From: Paraburkholderia sp.
Lineage (GTDB): Bacteria; Pseudomonadota; Gammaproteobacteria; Burkholderiales; Burkholderiaceae
DNA length: 37,539 nucleotides
Assembly: GCF_026225065.1 (NCBI RefSeq)
Contig: NZ_JAMFSB010000248.1
Span: 1 to 37,539, forward strand
Direction of reading: 5' to 3'
In this document: one piece after another, positions 17,299 through 25,452 of the stretch
Layout of the letters: each line of letters starts with the position of its first letter
Position numbering within the stretch: position 1 is the stretch's first letter
Translations under genes and position numbers: made by a program
Notes under the pieces: model-generated
Databases searched by the model: none
What the model saw: the letters and a program-made list of their open reading frames with translations, nothing else
What the model was told of the DNA's origin: nothing

Positions 17299-18849
17299 AT
17301 GGCTACCATGGAGCGCTTAGCGACTCGCGCGAAATCCGAACTCATGTCTACCGTTGCCGTTCCTTCAACACCTGTCGACACCTCCGTGCAGGCGGGAAGC
17401 GTTTCCCGCAACGCCGTTATCCGTTCCGCTCAGGACGTCTCGCGCATCGTCAACGCGGGCGCTGCGAAAGGCAGCAACGCGCGCATCGTGATTGCGATCG
17501 CACTCGGCGGTGTCTTTCTGGATGCCTACGATCTGACCTCGCTGGCTTATGGCATCAAGGACATCGCGCGCCAGTTTTCACTTTCGCCGGTACAGGTGGG
17601 CTTCGTTTCATCGGCGATCACATTTGGCGCCATTCTCGGCGCGCTGTTCGGCGGGTATCTGACCGATCGCATTGGACGTTACCGCGTTTTCATGGCCGAC
17701 ATGCTGTTCTTCGTGGTCGCGGCGATTGCCGCCGGTCTTGCGCCGAATGCATGGGTGCTTGGTGGGGCGCGCTTTCTAATGGGCTTCGGTGTCGGCCTCG
17801 ATCTGCCGGTGGCGATGGCGTTTCTCGCGGAGTTTTCACGGGTGGCGGGCAAAGGCAACAAGGCCGCCAGCGTGGCCGCGTGGTGCCCCGCCTGGTATGC
17901 GGCCACCAGTACCTGCTATCTGCTGATTCTCGGGCTGTATGCGATTCTCCCCGAGCATCAACTGGGCTGGCTGTGGCGCCTGACGCTCGCCTTTGGCGCA
18001 GTGCCCGCCATCGCGATCATTCTGGTGCGCAGCCGCTACATCAGCGAGTCACCCGTGTGGGCGGCGAACCAGGGCAATCTCGAGGAAGCCGCACGCATTC
18101 TCAAGCGCTCGTATGGCATCGATGCCGTGGTCGAGCGCAGCAATGTACCGGTCAAGGCGCCGCGCGCCGCGTCGTGGCGCAACTACGGTGTGCTGTTCAA
18201 CCAGACTTACCGTAGCCGCACGATTCTCGCCGCGACGATCGGTGCCGCATCTTCGTTCGGCTATAACGCGATTATCTTCGGCTTGCCGGTGATCATCGCC
18301 AGCTTCTTTCATCAAGGCCCGCTGACGACCATCGTCGCCGCGTTGACGTTGAATCTGGCGTTTGCATTTGTGGGTGGATTGATTGGGGTGCGCACCGCGC
18401 CTACCGTGGGCGCGTGGAAGATGACGGTGCTAGGGCATTCGCTGCAGTTCGCGTCGTTGATCGGCCTTGCGCTGATCGGCAAGCCCAGCAGCGGCGCACT
18501 CGTCGTGCTGGCGATCCTGTTGCTCGGCGGCTATCTGTTTGGGCAAGGCTTCGGACCGGGTTCGCACTCGATGACGTATGCATCGCTGAGCTATCCGACT
18601 TCATTGCGCGGCATCGGGGTGGGGTTTAATCAGACGCTGGTGCGCTCTGCATCGACGGTTTCGCTGTTTCTGTTCCCGGTTCTGGCCGCAGCGCTCGGGA
18701 CGAAGGTGTTCTGGGTCATTGCGGTCGCGCCGCTGACTTCGCTGCTTGTGCTGCTGGCGATCCGCTGGGAGCCGTCGGGATACGACGTCGACGCTGAGGA
18801 TTATGCGGAGCCGGCGACAGTGGAGCGAGAGGCGGCCATCGCTGCGTAA
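17299..18849 (+). CDS. MFS transporter (sugar-porter/AAHS-like)
   Basis: An inner-membrane major facilitator with twelve predicted helices. After a long cytoplasmic N-tail of about 60 residues come GGVFLDAYDLTSLAYGIKD, the loop 2-3 signature GGYLTDRIGRYRVF and RFLMGFGVGLDLPVAMAF. The C-terminal tail is acidic (YDVDAEDYAEPATVERE). Of three possible Met starts (17299, 17308, 17344) I use the first, which has AGGG close upstream, though spacing is tight; MSTVAVPSTP at 17344 is equally plausible. Its neighbours suggest import of a sulfur-containing acid, which would compensate for the missing ABC permease genes. The substrate is not identifiable from sequence. Confidence 0.85.
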   Translation: MATMERLATRAKSELMSTVAVPSTPVDTSVQAGSVSRNAVIRSAQDVSRIVNAGAAKGSNARIVIAIALGGVFLDAYDLTSLAYGIKDIARQFSLSPVQVGFVSSAITFGAILGALFGGYLTDRIGRYRVFMADMLFFVVAAIAAGLAPNAWVLGGARFLMGFGVGLDLPVAMAFLAEFSRVAGKGNKAASVAAWCPAWYAATSTCYLLILGLYAILPEHQLGWLWRLTLAFGAVPAIAIILVRSRYISESPVWAANQGNLEEAARILKRSYGIDAVVERSNVPVKAPRAASWRNYGVLFNQTYRSRTILAATIGAASSFGYNAIIFGLPVIIASFFHQGPLTTIVAALTLNLAFAFVGGLIGVRTAPTVGAWKMTVLGHSLQFASLIGLALIGKPSSGALVVLAILLLGGYLFGQGFGPGSHSMTYASLSYPTSLRGIGVGFNQTLVRSASTVSLFLFPVLAAALGTKVFWVIAVAPLTSLLVLLAIRWEPSGYDVDAEDYAEPATVEREAAIAA

Positions 18850-18870
18850 CTGATAAGTTGAGTTGAGAAC

Positions 18871-18895
18871 CGGCTGGCATATAGCACGCTAGCCG
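18871..18895. terminator. hairpin between convergent MFS and EAL-HDOD genes
   Basis: CGGCTGGC pairs with GCTAGCCG (eight pairs including one G-T) around a nine-base AT-rich loop, in the 53-bp gap between two converging stops. No T-run is present. Confidence 0.4.
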
Positions 18896-18902
18896 TGAGT
18901 CG

Positions 18903-20105
18903 TCACAGAGCGAGACTGGGTATCTTGCCAGCGAACTCCGCGCCAAGCGTGCGGCCTTGCCTGAAGGCAGCGTCGAACTGTCCTTGCTCGAGATGCTCGG
19001 CAATCGTGAGCAGCGTGCCCAGCACACCGGCATGCTCGACGATGGCTTCCTCGATGACGATGTCGATGGAAATATCGGTAAAGAACCGCTCTGGCGTGAC
19101 CTCGCACGATATGTAGGCCAGCGAAAGAAGTCCGCAAAGCCAGGCGGCCTCCTGGAAGTCGCCGTCTTCAGGCGTCAGTTCGCCCGCTGCGCGCTCCATG
19201 AAATTGGCCCGATGCTGCACAAGCTGTGCGAGCGGGCTGTGGCCGAATCGCAAATCCGCCGGATTTCCATACAGCAGCAGGCAGCACCACAACATCAACT
19301 GTTTACTGCCGACCACGGCCACTGCCTGTCCGATGGACGTGATCGGAGCGTGGCTCCAGCGACGTCTGGCCGCGTTGTTGGCAAGGCGCAGCAACTGGAT
19401 GACCAGAGCAGGGGCATGCTTGAGCGCGTCCTCGAGATGCACGCCGTCCGCTTCGTCTCTCAGCAACTGCAGCACGCGGAATACCGCGGCGAATCGTGAG
19501 GGTGTTCTGCTGGCCGTCAGCAACTGCGGCCTGGCAAAGTAATAACCCTGAAACAGATCACATCCGGCCTGCAAGGCCGCTGCGTGGTCGCTTCGCTCCT
19601 CGACCTTTTCGGCCAGCACCCGCTTGCCGGCGCGCTTGCATCGCTCGATGGCGTAGGCGGCTTCCTCCGGCGTGAGGTACGGCCACTCGAGCTTGACGAT
19701 ATCGACGTGCGGCAGGAACCGCTCGATGTCGGGGGTGAGGGAGCGGACATCGTCGAGCGCAATACGAAACCCGGCGAGGCGCAACTCGTCGCATCGCGCG
19801 GCCAATTCGTCGGTTAGTCCCGTACCTTCAAGAATCTCGAGCACGAAGCGCGACGGCGGCAACACATCGACCGCGCCGAAAAACAGGAAGTCGCCTGTGC
19901 AGTTCAGGAAGCCGTCGCCATGGCCGAGCACGTACTCGATACCCAACACGCCCAGCGTGCGCTCGACGACCGCAGCGGTCGCCGAGTACCCGTCCTGAAT
20001 CCGCGCTACATCGTCTCCCGCTTCCCGGAACAGCAGTTCCTGCGCGACGACAAGACCCTGCCTGTCGAGGATCGGCTGACGAGCGACAACGACTTCAGCT
20101 TTCAT
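18903..20105 (-). CDS. EAL-HDOD signalling protein (YuxH-like), divergent EAL
   Basis: A cytoplasmic two-domain regulator of 400 residues. The N-terminal EAL-like domain (residues 1-200) reads VVARQPILDRQGLVVAQELL, LEILEGTG, IALDDVRSLTP, VDIVKLEWPYL, LAEKVEE and LFQGYYFARP. Several metal and c-di-GMP acids are kept, but the DDFG loop is DDVR, so phosphodiesterase activity is doubtful. The HDOD domain (about 205-400) has LRLANNAARRRWSHAPITSI. Proteins of this type usually act as protein-interaction switches in motility and c-di-GMP control. The start at 20105 (MKAEVVVARQ) has AAGG seven bases upstream; the longer frame to 20231 adds an unsupported polar tail. It is unrelated in position to wsp but may read the same second messenger. 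Confidence 0.87.
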   Translation of the reverse strand: MKAEVVVARQPILDRQGLVVAQELLFREAGDDVARIQDGYSATAAVVERTLGVLGIEYVLGHGDGFLNCTGDFLFFGAVDVLPPSRFVLEILEGTGLTDELAARCDELRLAGFRIALDDVRSLTPDIERFLPHVDIVKLEWPYLTPEEAAYAIERCKRAGKRVLAEKVEERSDHAAALQAGCDLFQGYYFARPQLLTASRTPSRFAAVFRVLQLLRDEADGVHLEDALKHAPALVIQLLRLANNAARRRWSHAPITSIGQAVAVVGSKQLMLWCCLLLYGNPADLRFGHSPLAQLVQHRANFMERAAGELTPEDGDFQEAAWLCGLLSLAYISCEVTPERFFTDISIDIVIEEAIVEHAGVLGTLLTIAEHLEQGQFDAAFRQGRTLGAEFAGKIPSLAL

Positions 20106-20476
20106 TTGGCTACCTTGGTCATATTCTTCGCCGACTGGGAACGCCACTTGAGGCTTCCCGGTTTTCACGTGCTTGACCCTTTGGCCCGGATGTTGCGTTT
20201 TGGGTATTTCGCGTCTTTTTGCATTCGACAAAAAGGACCCGCAGGCAGTCTTCCGCTAGGAGACAGCCTGTTTAGGCTATGGACAGGATGGAAGAGTGAA
20301 CCCCGTTGTCATTCTGGTGACACACGCCAACGCCGCATTTGACCCGCCAGATGCTACCGCTTTATGGCCGATGAATGCCAGCAATTCTCAAATTAGTGCG
20401 CCGCAAGTCCGATTTTCGTGAACTGTCGTGGTGCACTTCTGAAAGTTTCCGGTAATTTTATTTATGCGGAACCCGA
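20106..20476. other. 371-bp region between two minus-strand genes
   Basis: It should carry the promoter of the EAL-HDOD gene. I see an imperfect hairpin at 20243-20269 (AGGCAGTCTTCC with GGAGACAGCCT). Read on the minus strand it is followed after eight bases by five T, so it could be a weak terminator for the upstream 155-residue gene. The part at 20380-20470 is more AT-rich. No convincing gene or promoter was recognised by eye. Confidence 0.35.
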
Positions 20477-20944
20477 TCAGTAGCTGTCTCCCCACTTCTC
20501 GGACAATGAAGCGCGAAGCGCATCTTCCACCGTGCCGATCATGGTGCCGAGTTGCAGTTCGTGACTTGCACTGGGGCGATAGTGGGCGAAGAAAACCCGT
20601 TGGCCGATGACGCCGCCGAGCCACTCCAGTGCGGCCACATCCTGCGAGCACAGCAACAGCCGGCTGTCGCGTGGGAGGGGGTCGAGGGCCTGTTCGATTC
20701 CGTTTGCGGGTCCAGGTCTCGCTGACCTGATCGCGCCATGCTCGCGGGACACGAGCCATTCGCCATGCGTGGCCGCAGGGTCAAGGAGCCGCAATAAAGC
20801 GACCTGTGGCGAACTCTCTAAACGCACGGCCAACGCCTGTTCGAAGGTGTCTGCGACGGTGTTATCGGTGACGATGCAGACTTGAGTGAGACGGGACGGT
20901 GCGCGACGCCAGCGCGCAGCGAGTGATTCACCACTGGATTGCAT
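20477..20944 (-). CDS. unknown protein, 155 residues
   Basis: I do not recognise a family. The start is well supported: GGAG lies six bases before the ATG. The protein is soluble-looking with no signal peptide or membrane helix. The middle reads QVALLRLLDPAATHGEWLVS and DSRLLLCSQDVAALEWLGG, an alternating strand-helix pattern that could be a small alpha/beta domain, and the C-terminus is acidic and helical (TVEDALRASLSEKWGDSY). It sits downstream of acdS on the same strand after a 113-bp gap with a hairpin (20999-21038), so it is probably a separate unit. The next gene on that strand is the EAL-HDOD protein. Confidence 0.6.
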   Translation of the reverse strand: MQSSGESLAARWRRAPSRLTQVCIVTDNTVADTFEQALAVRLESSPQVALLRLLDPAATHGEWLVSREHGAIRSARPGPANGIEQALDPLPRDSRLLLCSQDVAALEWLGGVIGQRVFFAHYRPSASHELQLGTMIGTVEDALRASLSEKWGDSY

Positions 20945-20998
20945 TACGTTCTCCGTTGAGGCATGTCACGACGAGAGCACTGGAACCTGCGCAACTAC

Positions 20999-21038
20999 AG
21001 CGGCCACCCGAAAACGCTTGCCGTGCCGGGTGACCGCT
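20999..21038 (-). terminator. hairpin downstream of acdS
   Basis: AGCGGCCACCCG pairs with CGGGTGACCGCT (twelve positions, one mismatch) around a 16-base loop, starting 20 bases past the acdS stop. No T-run follows on the minus strand. A terminator or 3'-end stabiliser is inferred. Confidence 0.4.
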
Positions 21039-21057
21039 TGCTACCGCGACGCGGCCG

Positions 21058-22074
21058 TCAACCGTTGCGGAACAGGAAGCTATAACCGTTCAGCGCCGGT
21101 ACGCCGCCCAGGTGTGCGTAAAGCACTTTCGATCCAGCCGGGAATTCGCCAAGCCGTACCTTGTCGATCATGCCTTGCATCGATTTGCCTTCATAGACTG
21201 GATCGGTCAACATGCCTTCGAGCCTGGCGCACAGGCGGATGGCCTCCATCGTCCCTTCGTTCGGCAGTCCGTATTCGGGGCCGCCGTAGCGTTCATCGAG
21301 GACGATATCTTTGGCGACGATGTCGCGGCCCAATTCGACCTTCTCGGCCGTTTGCTTCGCAATCCGGAAGATCTGGTCGCGCGTTTGCGCAGGCTTGGCT
21401 GAAGCATCGATGCCGATCACACGGTCGGCGCGGCCGTCGGCGGCAAAGCCGACCACCATGCCCGCTTGCGTGCTGCCCGTCACCGAGCACACGACGATAT
21501 AGTCGAACTTGAAGCCGAGTTCTGCTTCCTGCTGCCGGACTTCTTCGGCAAAGCCCACGAATCCCAGACCGCCCAGCGGATGATCCGAGCAACCGGCCGG
21601 AATCGCGTACGGCTTGCCACCTGCCTCGCGCACGCTTTCCAGCGCGTCTTCCCAACTCTTGCGAAAGCCGATATCGAAACCGTCGGCCACGAGACGCACG
21701 TCCGCACCCATGATGCGCGACATCTGGATGTTGCCGACGCGGTCATACACCGCGTCCGAGTAGTTGACCCAGTTCTCCTGCACGAGCACGCATTTCATGC
21801 CCAGATGGGCAGCGACCGCGGCCACCTGACGGGTTTGATTCGACTGGATGCCGCCGATCGAAACGAGCGTGTCGCAGCCTTGCGCCAGCGCTTCGGGAAT
21901 CAGGTATTCGAGCTTGCGTGTCTTGTTGCCGCCAAACGCCAGGCCGCTGTTGCAGTCTTCACGCTTCGCGTACAGCTCGACTTTGCCGCCCAGGTGCTGG
22001 CTCAGACGCGGCAGCGCCTGGATCGGCGTATGGCCGAAGGTGAGGGAATGGCGCGGGAATTTCTTCAGATTCAT
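21058..22074 (-). CDS. acdS: 1-aminocyclopropane-1-carboxylate (ACC) deaminase
   Basis: A cytoplasmic pyridoxal-phosphate enzyme converting ACC, the plant ethylene precursor, to 2-oxobutanoate and ammonia. It has exactly the usual 338 residues. PLP-binding Lys51 lies in [12 protein letters not shown]78 and N79 in GGIQSNQTR, and Y294 is present. The two residues used to separate true ACC deaminases from D-cysteine desulfhydrases, E295 and L322, are both in place (DPVYEGKS and AHLGG). The start [14 protein letters not shown] has GGAG seven bases upstream. It is divergent from the Lrp-type gene acdR, the standard arrangement in plant-associated Burkholderiales. A palindrome in between overlaps its expected -35 region, suggesting activation by AcdR. 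Confidence 0.97.
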   Translation of the reverse strand: MNLKKFPRHSLTFGHTPIQALPRLSQHLGGKVELYAKREDCNSGLAFGGNKTRKLEYLIPEALAQGCDTLVSIGGIQSNQTRQVAAVAAHLGMKCVLVQENWVNYSDAVYDRVGNIQMSRIMGADVRLVADGFDIGFRKSWEDALESVREAGGKPYAIPAGCSDHPLGGLGFVGFAEEVRQQEAELGFKFDYIVVCSVTGSTQAGMVVGFAADGRADRVIGIDASAKPAQTRDQIFRIAKQTAEKVELGRDIVAKDIVLDERYGGPEYGLPNEGTMEAIRLCARLEGMLTDPVYEGKSMQGMIDKVRLGEFPAGSKVLYAHLGGVPALNGYSFLFRNG

Positions 22075-22178
22075 GCAAGTCTCCGGTGATAAAGCGGGTC
22101 TCAGCATCGACGCAATCTGCCCGCCCGACGCGGGATGGATCGCGAGGCGATGCTGTGGCAATCGATGCTGCAATGAGG

Positions 22179-22216
22179 TCTATAGTAGAAAAGTTCGCAA
22201 GAAACATGGTTGCGAA
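22179..22216 (-). promoter_or_regulatory. acdS promoter with overlapping AcdR-type palindrome
   Basis: On the minus strand TATAGA (22184-22179) is a good -10. No consensus -35 is present at the right distance; instead a perfect inverted repeat TTCGCAA-N9-TTGCGAA (22194-22216) covers that position. This is what an activator-dependent promoter looks like, and the divergent Lrp-family gene acdR is the obvious candidate regulator. Confidence 0.55.
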
Positions 22217-22287
22217 TAAATTGACAATTTGTGAGTTTAAGTAGGTTGATGGTATTTTTTACGTACATTTACTTCTCGTGAACCACC

Positions 22288-22797
22288 ATGCCCGCAAGAA
22301 AATTTCGTGACCCTGCGCCGCAGGGCCGCCAGTCAAGCCCGGAGATCGATCGCGTCGACCGGGCCATCCTGCGTCAGTTGCAGCGCGACGCGTCGGTCTC
22401 GAACGTGGCGCTGGCGGCCAAGGTGAATCTGAGCGCGCCGGCCTGCCTGCGACGAGTGGAGCGGCTCAAGGAGATGGGGCTGATCCGCGGGGTGGTGGCA
22501 CTGCTCGACGCGAAGGCGCTCGACGCCGGCATGCTCGTGATGATCGGTGTGGTGCTGGACCGGTCGACGCCGGAGTCGTTTTCCGACTTCGAGAAAGCGG
22601 CGCAGAAAGTATCGGGCTGTATGGAGTGCCACGTCGTGACCGGCGAATTCGATTACTTCATGCTGGTGCGCACGAAAGACAGCGACAGTTTCAACCGGCT
22701 CCACGCGGAGCAATTGCTCTATCTGCCGGGCGTGCGGCAGATCCGGTCGTTCGTTGTACTCAAGGAGATACTTTCGACGACGAGTGTGCCTGTGTAA
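22288..22797 (+). CDS. acdR: AcdR, Lrp/AsnC-family regulator of ACC deaminase
   Basis: A leucine-responsive-type DNA-binding protein of 169 residues. The helix-turn-helix covers about residues 20-68 (IDRVDRAILRQLQRDASVSN and LSAPACLRRVERLKEMGLI), followed by an RAM ligand-binding domain with VSGCMECHVVTGEFDYFMLV and LLYLPGVRQIRSFVVL. Divergent from acdS with a 213-bp gap. Known AcdR proteins activate acdS, responding to ACC or leucine; that role is assigned here from family and position. It carries an N-terminal basic tail of about 20 residues before the HTH. No strong ribosome site is visible before the ATG. Confidence 0.92.
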   Translation: MPARKFRDPAPQGRQSSPEIDRVDRAILRQLQRDASVSNVALAAKVNLSAPACLRRVERLKEMGLIRGVVALLDAKALDAGMLVMIGVVLDRSTPESFSDFEKAAQKVSGCMECHVVTGEFDYFMLVRTKDSDSFNRLHAEQLLYLPGVRQIRSFVVLKEILSTTSVPV

Positions 22798-22869
22798 CGC
22801 TGAGTGGCGAGAGTTTGAATTACAGTGAGGTTTTGCATTTCATCCATCGCGCAGATACGGAACGCTCCC

Positions 22870-23502
22870 ATGAATGCACCTGCTGAATCCATGCAACGAC
22901 GTTTGACCCAGGCTCGCCGTTTATTGGCAATCGCCCAGACGGGCCTGCATTACACGACTGGCGCTTTCGACAGGGAGCGCTATCAGGAATTGCTGGGCAT
23001 TGCGCAGGCCCAGCTTGCCGAAGTGGCTGAGATCAGCACCGAAGAGATCGTGCAGCTTTTCAGCCGCGAAGAAGGTTATGCCAATCCGAAGCTGGACGTG
23101 CGCTGCGCGGTGTTCGATGACGCGGGTCGCGTGCTGCTGGTGCGTGAAGCGTCAGATGGCCTCTGGTCGCTTCCTGGCGGCTGGGCCGACATCGGCGCCT
23201 CGCCGGCCGAAAACGCTATGCGCGAAGTCTGGGAGGAAAGCGGCTACACGGTCACCATCGAGCGGTTGCTTGCGGTGTGGGATATTTTGAAGCACAACCA
23301 TCCGCCTTCTGTCTTCCACATCTGGAAGCTCGTGTTTCTTGGGAAGATTGTCTCTTCGGGCGACATCTCGGGAGTGGAAACCGATGCCGTCGAGTTCTTT
23401 CCGATCGACGCGCTGCCGCCGTTGTCGGAGGGGCGCGTCTTGCCGGAACAAATCAGAAGACTTTCCGAGCTTCGAGCTAACGGCGGCATGGAATTCGACT
23501 GA
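22870..23502 (+). CDS. NUDIX hydrolase with N-terminal helical extension
   Basis: A cytoplasmic pyrophosphohydrolase of 210 residues acting on a nucleoside diphosphate-linked compound. The first 65 residues form the helical extension seen in one NUDIX subgroup (ARRLLAIAQTGLHYTTGAFD); the catalytic domain begins at KLDVRCAVFDDAGRVLLVRE. The NUDIX box spans G104-Y126 and ends in a normal REVWEESGY, but the first conserved Glu is Ala110 (ADIGASPAE). That residue is less critical than the REUXEEXGU glutamates, so activity is still likely. The start is the ATG at 22870; the frame is open to 22825 but that part overlaps no domain. It lies 72 bp after acdR and may be its own unit. Substrate unknown. 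Confidence 0.88.
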   Translation: MNAPAESMQRRLTQARRLLAIAQTGLHYTTGAFDRERYQELLGIAQAQLAEVAEISTEEIVQLFSREEGYANPKLDVRCAVFDDAGRVLLVREASDGLWSLPGGWADIGASPAENAMREVWEESGYTVTIERLLAVWDILKHNHPPSVFHIWKLVFLGKIVSSGDISGVETDAVEFFPIDALPPLSEGRVLPEQIRRLSELRANGGMEFD

Positions 23503-23528
23503 ACTTGCCGGTCGCGTGCCGAGGTGTG

Positions 23529-23572
23529 GTGTATACACTTAATTGATGTTTCCTGATAAGCGCGGCTAGAAT
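23529..23572 (+). promoter_or_regulatory. esterase promoter with upstream palindrome
   Basis: TTGATG (23543-23548), an 18-base spacer and TAGAAT (23567-23572) form a fair sigma70 promoter 80 bp before the esterase. Four bases upstream of the -35 lies a perfect ten-base palindrome GTGTATACAC (23529-23538), a possible regulator site; no regulator gene is adjacent. Confidence 0.45.
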
Positions 23573-23651
23573 CTGGTTCGAGACAGCTGATTTGTCGACA
23601 CTGAGACAAGTCGCCGCCTGAAAAGTCCACGAACCAGGAGACAGCCGACCG

Positions 23652-25346
23652 ATGGAAACAGGCAGCCATGACCGCCGGGAACCGGCATCTGCCGATACGG
23701 CGGAAGCGCCGGGCAATCCCGATCGGCGCACTATCCTGAAGGGTCTCGCGCTGGCGGTCGGCGGTAGTGTCGCGCCTGCGCTGTTCATGTCCGCCGCGCG
23801 GGCAGCGACAGCCTCGGCGCCGGTGGTAGAAACGGCGGCGGGACGCCTGCGCGGCCTGCATGTCGACGGCGTCGACGTATTCAAACAGGTTCACTACGCG
23901 GCGAGCACCGGCGGAGCCAACCGGTTTTTGCCGCCGCAGCCACTGCAGCCATGGAGCGGTGTGCTCGACGCGACGATGTTCGGCCCATCCGCGCCGCAGC
24001 ACGTGGACAAGCTCGATGCCCTCAGCGCGTGGTATGCAACGATCGAGCCGGTCAGCGAAGACTGTCTGCACCTGAACGTGTTTGCTCCGTCTGCTGGACG
24101 CACGCAGGCCAAACGGCCAGTGATGGTCTGGCTGCACGGTGGCGGCTGGTGGGGTTGCGCCGGCACTGCACCGGGCTTCGACGGCACGCGTCTCGCGCAG
24201 CGCGGCGACGTGGTGGTCGTCACCGTCAACCACCGGCTGAACCTGTTCGGCTATCTCTATCTCGGCGATGCGGACGAGCGTTTTGCCGATGCGGGCAATG
24301 CCGGCATCCTCGATCTCGTCGCGGCATTACGCTGGGTGCGCGAGAACATTGCCGCATTCGGCGGCGATCCTGACAACGTGACGATTTTCGGGCAGTCTGG
24401 CGGCGCATCGAAGGTCGGAGCGCTGATGGACATGCCGGCCGCACACGGCCTGTTTCACAAGGCGGTCATCGAAAGCTGCTCGGGCGGGCTGCACCTCGAT
24501 ACGCAGGAGGAGGCGGCGCGGCAGACGCAGGCACTGTGTGCGAATCTCGGCCTCGCCAGTCCGGACCCTGCCGCGTTGCAGGCGCTGCCGGTCGACGCGC
24601 TGCTTGCGGCGATGCGCTCGGTCAGCGATCCGTTCCGGCCGGTGCTCGACACCCGCACCTTTACGCGCCATCCGTTCGATCCCGATGCGCCGCCGCAGTC
24701 CGCGTCAGTGCCGTTGCTGATCGGCAATGCCGCGACGGAAATGACGTTGTATATGGCCGCTGATCCTCACAACTTCGCCATCGACTGGCCGACTGTCGAG
24801 CGGCGGCTCGGACTGCTGCTACGCATCGACGCTGCGGGAGTCACGCGCGTCATCGACGCGTACCGTGGCGCGGCTGGGTCTGCGTCCGCGACAGACGTGC
24901 TGGCAGCAGTCAGCACGGACTATGTGTTTCGCCGCAATACCACGCGTATCGCCGAACTGCAGTCGGCGCAGGCACCGGTCTTCGACTATGTGTTCGACTG
25001 GAAGACACCGGTGATGGGTGGTGTGCTGCATTCGCCGCATACGATCGAGGTGCCGTTCGTGTTCGGCACGATCAAGGCCGCAGCGGGGCTCGTGGGCAAT
25101 GGTCCTCAACTGGAACGGCTGTCACGGGATGTGATGGGTGCGTGGACCGCATTTGCGCACACCGGCGATCCGAACACGCCCGCGTTGCCGTCCTGGCCCA
25201 GGTACGACGCGACCGGCCGCGCGACGATGATGCTCGACCTGCAGAGCCACGTCGAGCGCAATCCGGGCGGTACAGCGCGAAGCGCGCTCGACGGTTTGCC
25301 GCCTTATGAGTACAACATCGATCGCAATTGTGTCGTGCGGGGGTGA
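23652..25346 (+). CDS. type-B carboxylesterase, Tat-exported
   Basis: A secreted serine hydrolase of 564 residues in the carboxylesterase/cholinesterase family. The N-terminus carries DRRTILKGLALAVGGSVAPA, a twin-arginine signal, ending in SAARA. The mature enzyme shows the oxyanion-hole HGGGWWG (162-168), the type-B signature SEDCLHLNVF (135-144) and nucleophile S249 in GQSGGASKV (the common form is GESAG). A His in LHSPHTIEVPFVFG probably completes the triad. AGGAGA lies about ten bases before the ATG. It stands alone between a NUDIX gene and a convergent MmgE/PrpD operon; a long hairpin follows. The physiological ester is unknown. Confidence 0.92.
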   Translation: METGSHDRREPASADTAEAPGNPDRRTILKGLALAVGGSVAPALFMSAARAATASAPVVETAAGRLRGLHVDGVDVFKQVHYAASTGGANRFLPPQPLQPWSGVLDATMFGPSAPQHVDKLDALSAWYATIEPVSEDCLHLNVFAPSAGRTQAKRPVMVWLHGGGWWGCAGTAPGFDGTRLAQRGDVVVVTVNHRLNLFGYLYLGDADERFADAGNAGILDLVAALRWVRENIAAFGGDPDNVTIFGQSGGASKVGALMDMPAAHGLFHKAVIESCSGGLHLDTQEEAARQTQALCANLGLASPDPAALQALPVDALLAAMRSVSDPFRPVLDTRTFTRHPFDPDAPPQSASVPLLIGNAATEMTLYMAADPHNFAIDWPTVERRLGLLLRIDAAGVTRVIDAYRGAAGSASATDVLAAVSTDYVFRRNTTRIAELQSAQAPVFDYVFDWKTPVMGGVLHSPHTIEVPFVFGTIKAAAGLVGNGPQLERLSRDVMGAWTAFAHTGDPNTPALPSWPRYDATGRATMMLDLQSHVERNPGGTARSALDGLPPYEYNIDRNCVVRG

Positions 25347-25386
25347 GGGCGCGGCTGCATGGGCGACACGACGAGAGATCGAGCTC

Positions 25387-25425
25387 GCCCGAGGAGCGCC
25401 CGGTCATGCCGGACGCTCCTCGGGC
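25387..25425. terminator. strong hairpin between convergent esterase and MmgE/PrpD genes
   Basis: GCCCGAGGAGCG pairs perfectly with CGCTCCTCGGGC (twelve pairs), and inside it CCGG pairs with CCGG around a five-base loop. It is the strongest hairpin I noticed in the window. No T-run follows on either strand; a bidirectional terminator is inferred from its place between converging stops. Confidence 0.6.
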
Positions 25426-25452
25426 TAACGAAGCAACACGTTATGTGATCGC

